Source: an uncultured Clostridia bacterium
GTDB taxonomy: Bacteria > Bacillota > Clostridia > Lachnospirales > Lachnospiraceae
Direction of reading: 5' to 3'
DNA length: 60,422 nucleotides
Assembly: GCA_946629525.1 (NCBI GenBank)
Contig: CAMOXU010000003.1
Location: 1 to 60,422 of the forward strand
The translations under genes and the position numbers were made by a program. Under the pieces are notes generated by a model, which saw only the letters and a list, made by a program, of their open reading frames with translations, searched no databases and was not told the DNA's origin. Below are positions 9,201 through 16,850 of the stretch, one piece after another (the first letter of the stretch is position 1; each line of letters starts with the position of its first letter).

Positions 9201-9230
9201 TTGCAAGCGTTCTTTCGAAACTGGTAAAAT
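9201..9230 (+). promoter_or_regulatory. Promoter of the DUF554 gene
   Basis: A -35 TTGCAA (9201-9206), 18-nt spacer and -10 TAAAAT (9225-9230) with a TG one base upstream (extended -10). Confidence 0.65.
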
Positions 9231-9330
9231 ACGTACAGTATTACACAGCGTAAGAATGTCCATGCAGCCAAATGATCCGAAGCCTGAAAAGAATCCGGAG
9301 GTTTTCGTACAGAAGAGGAGGGGGTGGAGT

Positions 9331-10062
9331 ATGCCCATCGGTGTGATCACCAATGTAACCGTTGTTGTTATCGGAGGACTGCTCGGAGGGGCGCTGGGAA
9401 AATATCTCAGCGCGGATTTCAAGACCAAACTGAGCATGATCTTCGGCGTGTGTGCCATGACCATGGGGATCAGCTCGATCGGACTCATGCAGAATATGCC
9501 TGCGGTCATCTTTTCGGTCGTCTTCGGAACGGCGCTCGGTCTTGCAATCCATCTGGGCGACAAAATAGATGCCGGCGGGCGTCTTATGCAGAAAATCATC
9601 AGCCGTTTTGTAAAGGTCGACAGGAACGGAAGGTCCGAGAAGGAATATACGGATGAGCTCGTTACGGTCATCGTTCTATTCTGTGCGAGCGGAACCGGAA
9701 TCTACGGGACTATTGTATCGGGAATGAACGGCGATCAGAGCATTCTGCTGTCCAAATCCATTCTGGATCTGCCGACAGCGCTCATATTTGCGTGTTCGCT
9801 CGGCGCGGTAGTGGCATTCATCGCGGTTCCCCAGTTCATCATTTTCATGCTCCTCTTTCTTCTGGCCGGCATGATCTATCCGCTGACGACACCGGAGATG
9901 ATCAATGACTTTAAGGCATGCGGGGGCGTGCTGCTTCTTGCGACAGGGTTCCGCATGATCCGTGTGAAGATGTTCCCGATCGCCGATATGATCCCGGCCA
10001 TGCTCATCGTCATGCCGGTGAGCTGGTTCTGGATGACATACGTGCTGCCGCTCGTGAGCTGA
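9331..10062 (+). CDS. DUF554 family membrane protein
   Basis: A 243-residue, largely hydrophobic protein starting MPIGVITNVTVVVIGGLLGG, the characteristic DUF554 N-terminus. About six to seven membrane segments are visible. Small-residue motifs (GTALGLAIHLGD, LATGFRMI) are conserved in this family, which is sometimes annotated as YqgA-like transporters; the substrate is unknown. ATG 9331 is preceded by GAGGAGGGGG. In-frame codons upstream run through the terminator at 9148 and are not coding. The gene is monocistronic by its own promoter and the bidirectional terminator downstream. Confidence 0.87.
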   Translation: MPIGVITNVTVVVIGGLLGGALGKYLSADFKTKLSMIFGVCAMTMGISSIGLMQNMPAVIFSVVFGTALGLAIHLGDKIDAGGRLMQKIISRFVKVDRNGRSEKEYTDELVTVIVLFCASGTGIYGTIVSGMNGDQSILLSKSILDLPTALIFACSLGAVVAFIAVPQFIIFMLLFLLAGMIYPLTTPEMINDFKACGGVLLLATGFRMIRVKMFPIADMIPAMLIVMPVSWFWMTYVLPLVS

Positions 10063-10148
10063 GAAGCTCTTCCGGCAGACAGCTTTCGGGAGGAGAGCAG
10101 CAGCGGTTCGCAAATGCCTGCCTTGTAATTAGCTGAAAGGGAAATGAA

Positions 10149-10185
10149 AAAGCGGTCTTGTCGACTTTCGTCAACAGAACCGCTT
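10149..10185. terminator. Bidirectional terminator between convergent genes
   Basis: AAGCGGTCTTGTCGAC (10149-10164) pairs with GTCAACAGAACCGCTT (10170-10185) through a stem with two wobble positions. T-rich sequence follows on the plus strand, and five Ts follow on the minus strand. Confidence 0.75.
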
Positions 10186-10252
10186 GATTTGTCTGTCTTA
10201 TCGGAAATTCCTGTTCCGGATCTTTCTGTTATGATTTTCTGGTGTTAATTTT

Positions 10253-10681
10253 TTATGCGAGGACCTTCTCGTAGCGGCTCTCACCGAAGCCGAGGATCAT
10301 CAGCATGATCGGCTCAATGACCACGAGACCGAAGGTGAATCCCGCTCCGTGTCCAAAGCTCCTGGACAGTCTGTGAAGGACCATGATCATGAGGACCATA
10401 GCGATGATGGTGGATGCGATCGTGAGACCCGTAAGGATCATTGTGGGTACAGCCGCAGTCACAGTGCCTGTAGTTATTAAGGTGTCGCAGACGACGCCCG
10501 TGACATAGGCGGCGGCGAGGCCGGCAAAATGCCGTGCACTGAGAAGTTCCTTGAAGAGCACGTAAGTGCTGTATAAGGGGATGAGACCCTTCCATCCCGG
10601 CAGTCCCATCTTCTGGAACAGGAAATACTGAGCGATAAGTGTAAGGACGGACATTCCGAAATATGTGATACCTGTAATCAT
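10253..10681 (-). CDS. Small polytopic membrane protein, DUF5684-like
   Basis: A 142-residue protein with four predicted membrane segments. The sequence after the first helix (GLPGWKGLIPLYSTYVLFK) matches the pattern of DUF5684 proteins, a family of signal-peptidase-related membrane proteins without peptidase residues. No catalytic motif is visible. The start at 10681 is set by GAGAGGAG eight nucleotides upstream on the minus strand; an in-frame ATG at 10705 would place that site inside the gene. Function unknown. An A-rich leader (minus strand, about 10800-10860) precedes it. Confidence 0.68.
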   Translation of the reverse strand: MITGITYFGMSVLTLIAQYFLFQKMGLPGWKGLIPLYSTYVLFKELLSARHFAGLAAAYVTGVVCDTLITTGTVTAAVPTMILTGLTIASTIIAMVLMIMVLHRLSRSFGHGAGFTFGLVVIEPIMLMILGFGESRYEKVLA

Positions 10682-10932
10682 TGTTTTTCTCCTCTCAATT
10701 AACAACCGTTATTATCTGACTGAATCTTTCCGGATGCCGATTTCGCGTACCGGTCATGCTTTGCATTCGTGGGCGGTATCCGGCTTCCTTCATGTTTATT
10801 ATCGACCTCTCAAAAGGTCCTTTTTTTATCTTTTTTGCTTTTTCTCTCTCCGAGGGCTTCTTTTGCCCTGACATATATAGATACGATGGACGTCCCGGGA
10901 GGTCCAATGGTTTTTGTCAAAGTTATTACAGA

Positions 10933-10954
10933 GTTCGCGAAGCGGTTCTCGTAA
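10933..10954. repeat. Short palindromic repeat (CGCGAAGCGGTTCTC family)
   Basis: The core GTTCGCGAAGCGGTTCTCGTAA shares CGCGAAGCGGTTCTC with two sites at 16712-16734 and 16779-16798. Flanking GTTA..GAG upstream can pair with CTCGTAAC. It lies between two minus-strand genes. Confidence 0.55.
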
Positions 10955-10960
10955 CATAGG

Positions 10961-10992
10961 TTCGGGGCCGCCCGCTGCCAGGCCGCCCCGAA
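10961..10992 (-). terminator. Possible terminator of the SH3 protein gene
   Basis: TTCGGGGC (10961-10968) pairs with GCCCCGAA (10985-10992), immediately downstream of the minus-strand SH3 gene. No T-run follows on that strand, so an intrinsic terminator is uncertain. Confidence 0.4.
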
Positions 10993-11019
10993 AACTCTGA
11001 TCTGTGTTCAGTTTTCTGA

Positions 11020-12291
11020 TCAGTTCACTGCCTCAGGAGCTGCCGCTGTCTCAGCAGCTTCTGCTGTTTTCTCGATCACTGTATCTGCCGGAAGAAGCTT
11101 GACGCTCTTCACCTGATCCTTGCCCTCTGCATCCTTTACAAGAACTACTGAGACTTTGTCGTCCTTCTGGAGCTTCAGATCTTCCTTCTTGTTCTCGAAT
11201 GTGTAGGTCTTCTCGCCGATGACGATCGTGACCTTCTTTCCTTCGACGGACTTGACAATGCCCTTGACCGGCTTGTTCTCTTTCTGGTCTGCGCTGTCAG
11301 CAGCTGCATCCTGCTCAGATGCTTTCTCAGCCTCTTCCTTGACTGCCTGCTCCTCACCGCTCTGAGATTCCGTGATGGCTGTATCGATCATAGCCTGTGC
11401 GCGGGATTTGTTGAGCTCGTTGACTTCCTCGGAGGATTCCTCCGGCTGTGCTTCCTGCTGCTGTGCTTCCTGCTGCTGTCTTGCCTCCTCAGCCTGTCTT
11501 GCTTCCTCAGCCTGTCTTGCCTCTTCAGCCTGTCTTGCCTCTTCAGCTTTCTTTGCTTCCTCAGCGGCCTTTGCCTCAGCGGCAGCCTTTGCTTCCTGAG
11601 CCTTCTTTGCCTCGGCGGCTTTCTTTGCCTCCTCAGCTTTCTTCGCTTCTTCAGCGGCCTTTGCTTCCTGAGCCTTCTTTGCTTCGGCAGCCTTTCTCGC
11701 TTCCTCAGCTTTTCTGTTCTCTTCCGCGACCTTCTGTCTGTAGGAATCCTGTGTCATGAGGAGGTCTCTGCTTACGTAGCCGTCCTTGCCGTCAAAGGCT
11801 ACGTGAGCCCAGCCGTTTGCCGTGCTGTAGACCGATACGACCTGTCCCTGACCGAATGTTCCGAGCTTTGCGGAGTCCGCGGAAGCGGAGGCACGGACAT
11901 TTGCTTCTGTTGATGTGACAAGATACTCGGAGACTTTCAGCTGCGCTGCGGCTTTCTTCGCCTCCTCGGCTTTCTTAGCGTCAGCAGCTTTCTTTGCATC
12001 AGCGGCTTTCTTAGCGTCAGCAGCCTTCTTTGCGTCGGCAGCTTTCTTAGCGTCAGCAGCTTTCTTGGCGTCAGCAGCCTTCTTTGCCTCGTCAGCCTTC
12101 TTAGCTGCATCTGCCTTCGTGTTGTTCTTATCTACGGAGACGGTCGACACCGGGCGGAACGCTGTCTGCGCCTGCTTTGTGGAGGATCCTGCAGTGCCGA
12201 AGATGAGGCCTGCTGTGAGGACTGCTACTGCAGCTCCGGATGCGAGGACGATGCCGATGGCCTTCTTGTTGTTCTTTGTATTCTTTGTCAT
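11020..12291 (-). CDS. Membrane-anchored SH3-domain protein with Lys/Ala/Glu-rich coiled coil
   Basis: A 423-residue exported protein. Residues about 12-31 form a membrane anchor or signal (IGIVLASGAAVAVLTAGLIF). Next is a run of at least six near-perfect AADAKK repeats (about 64-105), then a bacterial SH3 domain (VRASASADSAKLGTFGQGQ through GYVSRDLLM, about 133-180). A second long Lys/Ala/Glu-rich coiled coil ends in Gln/Glu-rich repeats, and a short beta-rich domain (VKGIVKSVEGKKVTIVIGE) is near the end. The layout suggests a spacer that holds an SH3 domain in the cell wall. The repeats could change in number. GGGAGAT precedes ATG 12291. Confidence 0.8.
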   Translation of the reverse strand: MTKNTKNNKKAIGIVLASGAAVAVLTAGLIFGTAGSSTKQAQTAFRPVSTVSVDKNNTKADAAKKADEAKKAADAKKAADAKKAADAKKAADAKKAADAKKAADAKKAEEAKKAAAQLKVSEYLVTSTEANVRASASADSAKLGTFGQGQVVSVYSTANGWAHVAFDGKDGYVSRDLLMTQDSYRQKVAEENRKAEEARKAAEAKKAQEAKAAEEAKKAEEAKKAAEAKKAQEAKAAAEAKAAEEAKKAEEARQAEEARQAEEARQAEEARQQQEAQQQEAQPEESSEEVNELNKSRAQAMIDTAITESQSGEEQAVKEEAEKASEQDAAADSADQKENKPVKGIVKSVEGKKVTIVIGEKTYTFENKKEDLKLQKDDKVSVVLVKDAEGKDQVKSVKLLPADTVIEKTAEAAETAAAPEAVN

Positions 12292-12299
12292 GATCTTGA

Positions 12300-12831
12300 T
12301 CTCCCTTTACTTCTTTTTCTCTTATTTTGAAAATCCTGTGCGGCCGCTGTGTTCATATATTCGGGACAGTGGGCCGAGATGTTTTTGCTTTTATTTTGCT
12401 GTGTTTTTGTGTTTCATCTATTTGTACGAGGACCTCTCCGAGGGGGCTAAAAGAAAAATAAAAAAAATTCTCCGCAATCCTGCAGCCTGAGATCCTGCAG
12501 CCTGAGATCCTGTGCGCAGTTAGAACAATCATGTGGTCCTGGCGGAATGTAAAGGATTGCATCAGACCCCTTTCTGAGAGATAATTTATCTAAGTGGGGA
12601 AGGCCCCGCTGAGATAATTCGCAGGTGCAGTGGTCATTCAGGCAGCTGCAGTGCATCTGACATCCCGGAAGACCGACAGAGATTTGCGGCGAGAGCAGGA
12701 ACATCAGTGCAGCAATTTTGTTTTTTTCATGCAGGTAAAACCACACGAGGAGGATCGATCATGAAATGGGGCATTCTGGCAGCAGGAAAAAACTCCTGAT
12801 GCAGGCCGGAGAGGAGGCGGCGAATAAGAAT
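12300..12831. other. Divergent intergenic region with a 15-bp tandem repeat
   Basis: This gap separates the SH3 gene from the lipoprotein gene. It holds two full copies and a part of ATCCTGCAGCCTGAG (12477-12512) and a small hairpin (AGTGGGG/CCCCGCT, about 12593-12610). I see no convincing promoter. Confidence 0.5.
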
Positions 12832-13737
12832 ATGAAGAAGAAAATGAAACAGACCGCAGCATTGCTGATCGCCCTTTCGATGCTTGCGTGCGGCTGCGGG
12901 AGGCGGAACGACGGACCGCCTGAGTCCGGAACATCCGAACCGGAGCCTCCTTCGGGAGTGTCTGCGCCGGAGCAGGGCACGCCTCTCAGTCTGGAGTCCC
13001 TTCAGGGAGAATGGGTGGACCTGAACGGCAGCACGAAGCTGGATATTCAGGAGGATCAGCTCACTGTCACGGAGGGCAGCTATTCGAGCACTTATACGGT
13101 GGTCCTCAGAAAAGAGGGCGATATTCTGACCCTGGCAGATGCAAAAGGCGGCGGATTCGGCATTATGTCGGATCTACAGGTCCTGGAGGACGGAAGCATG
13201 ATCGGCTGGGAGATGATACTGGACGGGGACGGCCATCGCTTTCATTTTATGCGGGAGGAGCGGATCGCGTCCGAAAAGGAGATCGTCGACCTTTCGACGG
13301 AGATGCCGAAGACGATCGAATCGACGCAGATAGAGGACTTTTCGCTGTCCTTCAGCACAAGTGACGGCCGGCTCTACGGTCTTGATCAGAGTTACGGCGG
13401 TGCCTCCTACGGCTGGCAGATCACAAAACAGGAGGATGGCAGCTATTATATGGACTTTTCACAGAGCTACCCCTCCTATATGGGTATCGGTTTTCACGGT
13501 GCGGTCAGTGAGGAGTATGTCAGGGGGCTTGCGCAAAAGATCAATGAGACCGGCCTGCCGTCCGTGAACGGGTATTATATGAAGAACAATGTAGACCTTC
13601 CCGGGTATTATCTGTCCGCCGACTATGAATCCGGGGAGTCGCTTCTGGTGCATGCGGATGGAAATGCGGCGGATACCTGTGTGTTCGATCTGGCGGCGCT
13701 TTTTGAATATGCGCTTTTAGTGGTGGAGCAGGAGTAG
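12832..13737 (+). CDS. Putative lipoprotein of unknown function
   Basis: A 301-residue protein with a lipoprotein signal peptide: MKKKMKQTAALLIALSMLAC, with Cys at residue 20 (a second Cys at 22). A Gly/Pro/Glu/Ser-rich linker follows. The mature part begins SLESLQGEWVDLNGSTKLDI, like a small beta-barrel that recurs in Bacillota lipoproteins. The rest is not a family I recognise. GAGGAGG lies 11 nt upstream of ATG 12832. An upstream in-frame ATG at 12766 is possible but would bury the signal peptide. A SUFU-domain gene follows after 64 nt, so the two are probably cotranscribed. Confidence 0.65.
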   Translation: MKKKMKQTAALLIALSMLACGCGRRNDGPPESGTSEPEPPSGVSAPEQGTPLSLESLQGEWVDLNGSTKLDIQEDQLTVTEGSYSSTYTVVLRKEGDILTLADAKGGGFGIMSDLQVLEDGSMIGWEMILDGDGHRFHFMREERIASEKEIVDLSTEMPKTIESTQIEDFSLSFSTSDGRLYGLDQSYGGASYGWQITKQEDGSYYMDFSQSYPSYMGIGFHGAVSEEYVRGLAQKINETGLPSVNGYYMKNNVDLPGYYLSADYESGESLLVHADGNAADTCVFDLAALFEYALLVVEQE

Positions 13738-13801
13738 GAAATGGGTTCAGAATGCGGCAGGCAGGATCGCAGATGGCCGCTTTACAGGGAGAAAATGAGA
13801 G

Positions 13802-14461
13802 ATGACGCTGGAAGAATTCAGGGAAATGGCGAAGGACGAAGAGTGGGCGCCCGGATGGGACGCGGTGGAATCTGTATTTAAGGAGCTTTACGGAGAGCAG
13901 GAGCCTTCGCACTTTGCGCCGGATTTTGCAAAGAGAGCGATGTTCGGCGGTACGGAGTATATCGACGGGTACTCGGTCTACAGATCGCCCAACGGATATC
14001 AGCACATCGTGACTTTCGGCATGACCGAGTTGTATGCGGAAGAGGAGTCTCTCGGGGGAGATTTCAGCCGGTGGGGCTACGAGATGACGATGAAGCTTCC
14101 GGAGGATACTGCAGAGGACTGCCTCTGGGCAATCGACCTGCTGGGCAATCTCGGAAAGTATACCTATACGAAGGGAAGCTGGTTCGAGCCCGGCCACTTT
14201 ATGTCCAATATGGGACAGCCGATCAAAAGCGGATCGGATTCCCTGCTGACCGCCATCCTCGTCGTGGAGGATACGGAAGCGCACGGTATGGATACGATCT
14301 ACGGAAGAGTGGATTTTCTCCAGTTCGTGGGAATCACAAGTGAAGAGTACAGGATGCTGAAGGAGGATCCCTCGAAAGCACCGCTGCTCGTGGAGGCAAT
14401 GAAGAAGGACAATCCGTTCCTGGTCACGGATATAAACAGGAAGAAATCTTATATTGTATAG
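13802..14461 (+). CDS. SUFU (suppressor of fused) domain protein
   Basis: A 219-residue protein that reads as a bacterial SUFU domain. Supporting blocks are IDGYSVYRSPNGYQHIVTF, YEMTMKLPEDT and LPFVQFVGITSEEY-like segments near 155-180. Bacterial SUFU proteins often serve as immunity proteins against secreted toxins, but no toxin gene is visible here. That role is therefore only a family possibility. AGGGAG is 11 nt upstream of ATG 13802. The preceding gene is a lipoprotein. Confidence 0.75.
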   Translation: MTLEEFREMAKDEEWAPGWDAVESVFKELYGEQEPSHFAPDFAKRAMFGGTEYIDGYSVYRSPNGYQHIVTFGMTELYAEEESLGGDFSRWGYEMTMKLPEDTAEDCLWAIDLLGNLGKYTYTKGSWFEPGHFMSNMGQPIKSGSDSLLTAILVVEDTEAHGMDTIYGRVDFLQFVGITSEEYRMLKEDPSKAPLLVEAMKKDNPFLVTDINRKKSYIV

Positions 14462-14590
14462 GAAGAAGGATTGCAGCCGGATCGTTCGGAAGGCGCTCTG
14501 GACCGGCGCGGCAGGAAGGCGCGACGGTTTACGATATTTACTTTGCGTAATACGCATGATTGCAATTATGAATATTGCCTGATAAAGAAG

Positions 14591-14701
14591 AAAGACGAGG
14601 CTGCCGCATCAGGTGCTGCCCGTACGGAATATAGCATTCATTTACATGTATTCTCTGCTATATACAGTACGGTCCCGACTTGATGCGGCAGCCTCGTCTT
14701 T
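14591..14701. terminator. Long inverted repeat between convergent genes, probable bidirectional terminator
   Basis: Positions 14591-14611 are perfectly complementary to 14681-14701 (21 bp, from AAAGACGAGG to the mirrored end). Inside, CGTAC (14621-14625) pairs with GTACG (14667-14671), and ATATAGC (14629-14635) with GCTATAT (14657-14663). Ts follow on both strands. It is much longer than an ordinary terminator and could be a mobile inverted repeat used as one. Confidence 0.75.
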
Positions 14702-14714
14702 TGGGAAAAGGACT

Positions 14715-15698
14715 TCAGCCGCCCTGTGTGGTCTTATCATCGAACGCTCTCAGGTCAAAGCCCATGGAGCGGAACATCAGAAGATCCTCATCCATATTAT
14801 TGCCGGCGGTAGTGAGCATCTCTCCGGTGAGCGCTGCGTTTGCGCCGGATGTAAATGCGCGTTTCCCGCCGTCCTTCATCAGGATCCTCCCCGCGGCGAT
14901 GCGTATGCCGGCGGTGGGATTCAGGAACCGGAAGATGGCGATGGACCGAAGGATCTCCTCCTCGGAAAGAACAGGAAGATCTCCGAACGGGGTGCCCGGA
15001 ATCGGCATCAGCGCGTTGATCGGTACGGAATCCGCCCCGATCTCAGCGATCGTAAGACCCATGTCGATGCGGTCCTCCCAGGTCTCGCCCATCCCGATGA
15101 TGCCTCCGCAGCAGATCGAAAGCCCTGCTTTCTTTGCCCGAGCGATCATGTCGAGCTTTTCGTCGAAGCTGTGCGTGGTGCATACCTCGGGGAAATATCT
15201 TCTGGAGGTCTCTATATTTTCGTGGTACATCGTCACTCCGCTCTCTTTCAGGGCGGCGAGGTCCTCATCGCTGATCATTCCGTGCGAAGCACAGAGGATC
15301 ATGTCCGGACAGCGCATATGCAGCGCGCTGTAGGCGGCGAGAGCCTTCTTTATATCCGGGCGAGAGATTCCTCTTCCGGCCGTCACGATCGAATAGCGGT
15401 CAGCACCTTTCTGATCATATTTTTCACCGTCAGCGGTGATGTCCTCCGGGTCCAGGAACTTTCCGGGTTTCAGACCGGAGTGATTGTGGGCACTCTGACT
15501 GCAGAATCTGCAGTTCTCGCTGCAGCCGCCCTGCCTGCCGTTTATGATCACGCAGAGGTCCATGTGATTTCCGCACAGAGATTTTCGAATGTGATCCGCC
15601 GCCTCCGTCAGCTCATCGAGCGGCGTCGTAAGCAGGAATTCCGTGTCATCTTCTCTGCCAAGCCTGCGCCCGGATATGATTTCGTCTGCGATTTTCAT
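14715..15698 (-). CDS. bioB: Biotin synthase
   Basis: A 327-residue radical SAM enzyme that inserts sulfur into dethiobiotin. The cluster motif C59-x3-C63-x2-C66 (GGCSENCRFCSQSAHN) is present. Later blocks YHENIETSRRYFPEV and CCGGIIGMGETWEDRIDM are typical of BioB. Its ATG overlaps the stop of bioY by 4 nt, so it is coupled to the transporter gene. No other biotin synthesis gene is nearby; the cell may import dethiobiotin or biotin through BioY and finish or supplement synthesis with BioB. Confidence 0.93.
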   Translation of the reverse strand: MKIADEIISGRRLGREDDTEFLLTTPLDELTEAADHIRKSLCGNHMDLCVIINGRQGGCSENCRFCSQSAHNHSGLKPGKFLDPEDITADGEKYDQKGADRYSIVTAGRGISRPDIKKALAAYSALHMRCPDMILCASHGMISDEDLAALKESGVTMYHENIETSRRYFPEVCTTHSFDEKLDMIARAKKAGLSICCGGIIGMGETWEDRIDMGLTIAEIGADSVPINALMPIPGTPFGDLPVLSEEEILRSIAIFRFLNPTAGIRIAAGRILMKDGGKRAFTSGANAALTGEMLTTAGNNMDEDLLMFRSMGFDLRAFDDKTTQGG

Positions 15699-16264
15699 TT
15701 CCCGATCACCTTCTGAAGAAGCGGTTTTACTGTTTTCCCGATCAGGACCACGGCAACGGTCTTAATGGCGTTGCCGGGCAGGAACGGGATCACACCGGCA
15801 AAGAGTGCCGCTTTCAGATCCATGTGCGCCATCAGCATGAGCCAGACAGTTCCGATCGCCATGTCGGCGACCTGTCCGAGAACGAGGGCCAGCGCGATCA
15901 TGAGCCAGCTGTCGGTCATGTCGGAAACTTTGCCGACGATCAGAGCGAGAAGCAGAAAGCCGACCAGATATCCGCCTGTAGGACCGGCAAGCTTCCCGAC
16001 ACCGCCTGTAAATCCCGAGAATACCGGAAGGCCGAGAAGGCCCAGCAGAAGGTAGAGAAATGTCGCCATCGTTCCGCGCTTCATGCCGATCAGCACAGCC
16101 GTAAGACCGATAATAAAATCCTGCAGCGAGATCGGCACACCTCCCGCAAGCGGGATGGAGAGCGGCCCGACGACACAGATGGCTGCGGTCATCAGGGCGG
16201 TCGCGGTCATGGACTCGGTGGAAAACATCGGCTGAGCGCCGGAATTTGAATTTGATACAGTCAT
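15695..16264 (-). CDS. bioY: Biotin ECF transporter S component
   Basis: A 189-residue membrane protein with six predicted helices. BioY hallmarks are AGGVPISLQDFIIGLTAVLIG (about 40-60), LLLGLLGLPVFSGFTGG and GPTGGYLVGFLL. It captures biotin and works with the energy-coupling module EcfAA'T, which is not encoded here. CTTTAAGGAGG precedes ATG 16264. A consensus promoter with an overlapping BirA-like site lies about 270 nt upstream, leaving a long leader. That leader can form TCCGG/CCGGA pairings near 16465-16495 but matches no riboswitch I know. Confidence 0.92.
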   Translation of the reverse strand: MTVSNSNSGAQPMFSTESMTATALMTAAICVVGPLSIPLAGGVPISLQDFIIGLTAVLIGMKRGTMATFLYLLLGLLGLPVFSGFTGGVGKLAGPTGGYLVGFLLLALIVGKVSDMTDSWLMIALALVLGQVADMAIGTVWLMLMAHMDLKAALFAGVIPFLPGNAIKTVAVVLIGKTVKPLLQKVIGK

Positions 16265-16537
16265 ATGGTCCTCCTTAAAGAAAGTGAGGGTGAGGCGCCG
16301 GAATACCCCGGAGGCTTATTCAGTGCGGAAAAATGCATTTCCGTCAATCAATGAACGACTCTCCGGAGATCAGATCCCCCCATAAATAGTTCATTCCTGC
16401 TATACCTGATCTGCTCCTTAAGATGCAGTCGGACTTGCCTTGCCGCAGCCGCGAACAGTATCCGGACGCCTCGAAAGCGAGTGCAGACGCCGGATCTGAG
16501 GGTCCGTTAAGCAGAGTCTCATCGGCGCCGCATGATT

Positions 16538-16565
16538 ATTATAGATGAAAAATGCCTATTGTCAA
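16538..16565 (-). promoter_or_regulatory. Promoter of bioY-bioB
   Basis: On the minus strand: -35 TTGACA (16565-16560), 16-nt spacer, -10 TATAAT (16543-16538). Both hexamers are perfect. Confidence 0.85.
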
Positions 16566-16589
16566 TTAGTAAATCAAAATGCTTTACAA
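16559..16589 (-). promoter_or_regulatory. BirA-like biotin operator
   Basis: On the minus strand, TTGTAAAGC, 13 nt, then AATTGACAA. The half-sites resemble the clostridial BirA pattern (TTGTAAACC and its inverted partner) and overlap the -35 hexamer of bioY, the right place for biotin-dependent repression. The second half-site is imperfect. Confidence 0.6.
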
Positions 16590-16610
16590 ATCAGAAGAGC
16601 GCACTCCCTT

Positions 16611-16639
16611 TTTACGCGGAGGGACAGAGGTGCTATAAT
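16611..16639 (+). promoter_or_regulatory. Promoter of the P-loop ATPase gene
   Basis: A -35 TTTACG (16611-16616), 17-nt spacer, and -10 TATAAT (16634-16639) with TG one base upstream. Transcription would begin just before the hairpin array. Confidence 0.7.
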
Positions 16640-16644
16640 GGATC

Positions 16645-16798
16645 TTATCGGAAGTTCCGCAAGGAACTCCCGATAAAAAGGCCGATTTATCGGCCGAATT
16701 ATGATTATGAGGTTCGCGAAGCGGTTCTCATAATAGATCTTATCGGAAGCTGCGAAGCAGCTTTCGATAAAAAGGCACGCGAAGCGGTTCTCATAATG
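16645..16798 (+). repeat. Duplicated hairpin array in the 5' leader of the P-loop ATPase gene
   Basis: Hairpin 1 (16645-16658 with 16663-16676, loop GCAA) and hairpin 3 (16740-16753 with 16757-16770, loop GAA) share TTATCGGAAG and CGATAAAAAGGC ends. Their apical stems differ with pairing kept. Hairpin 2 pairs ATTATGAG (16704-16711) with CTCATAAT (16727-16734) around GTTCGCGAAGCGGTT. The core GCGAAGCGGTTCTCATAAT recurs at 16779. About 100 nt are therefore duplicated. Confidence 0.75.
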
Positions 16799-16850
16799 CA
16801 AGGTGAAGCGCCGTTATGGCGCGGAAAAGGAATATAAGAAGGAGGCGCAA

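Noticed and set aside
9136..9330. N-terminal extension of the DUF554 protein back to 9136
   Set aside because: The extension runs through a perfect 10-bp terminator and a promoter. ATG 9331 has a strong ribosome binding site and begins at the family's conserved N-terminus.
11448..11900. Plus-strand frames rich in Ala/Ser/Leu within the SH3 gene
   Set aside because: These are the antisense of Lys/Ala/Glu codon repeats; the low complexity is inherited from the real gene.
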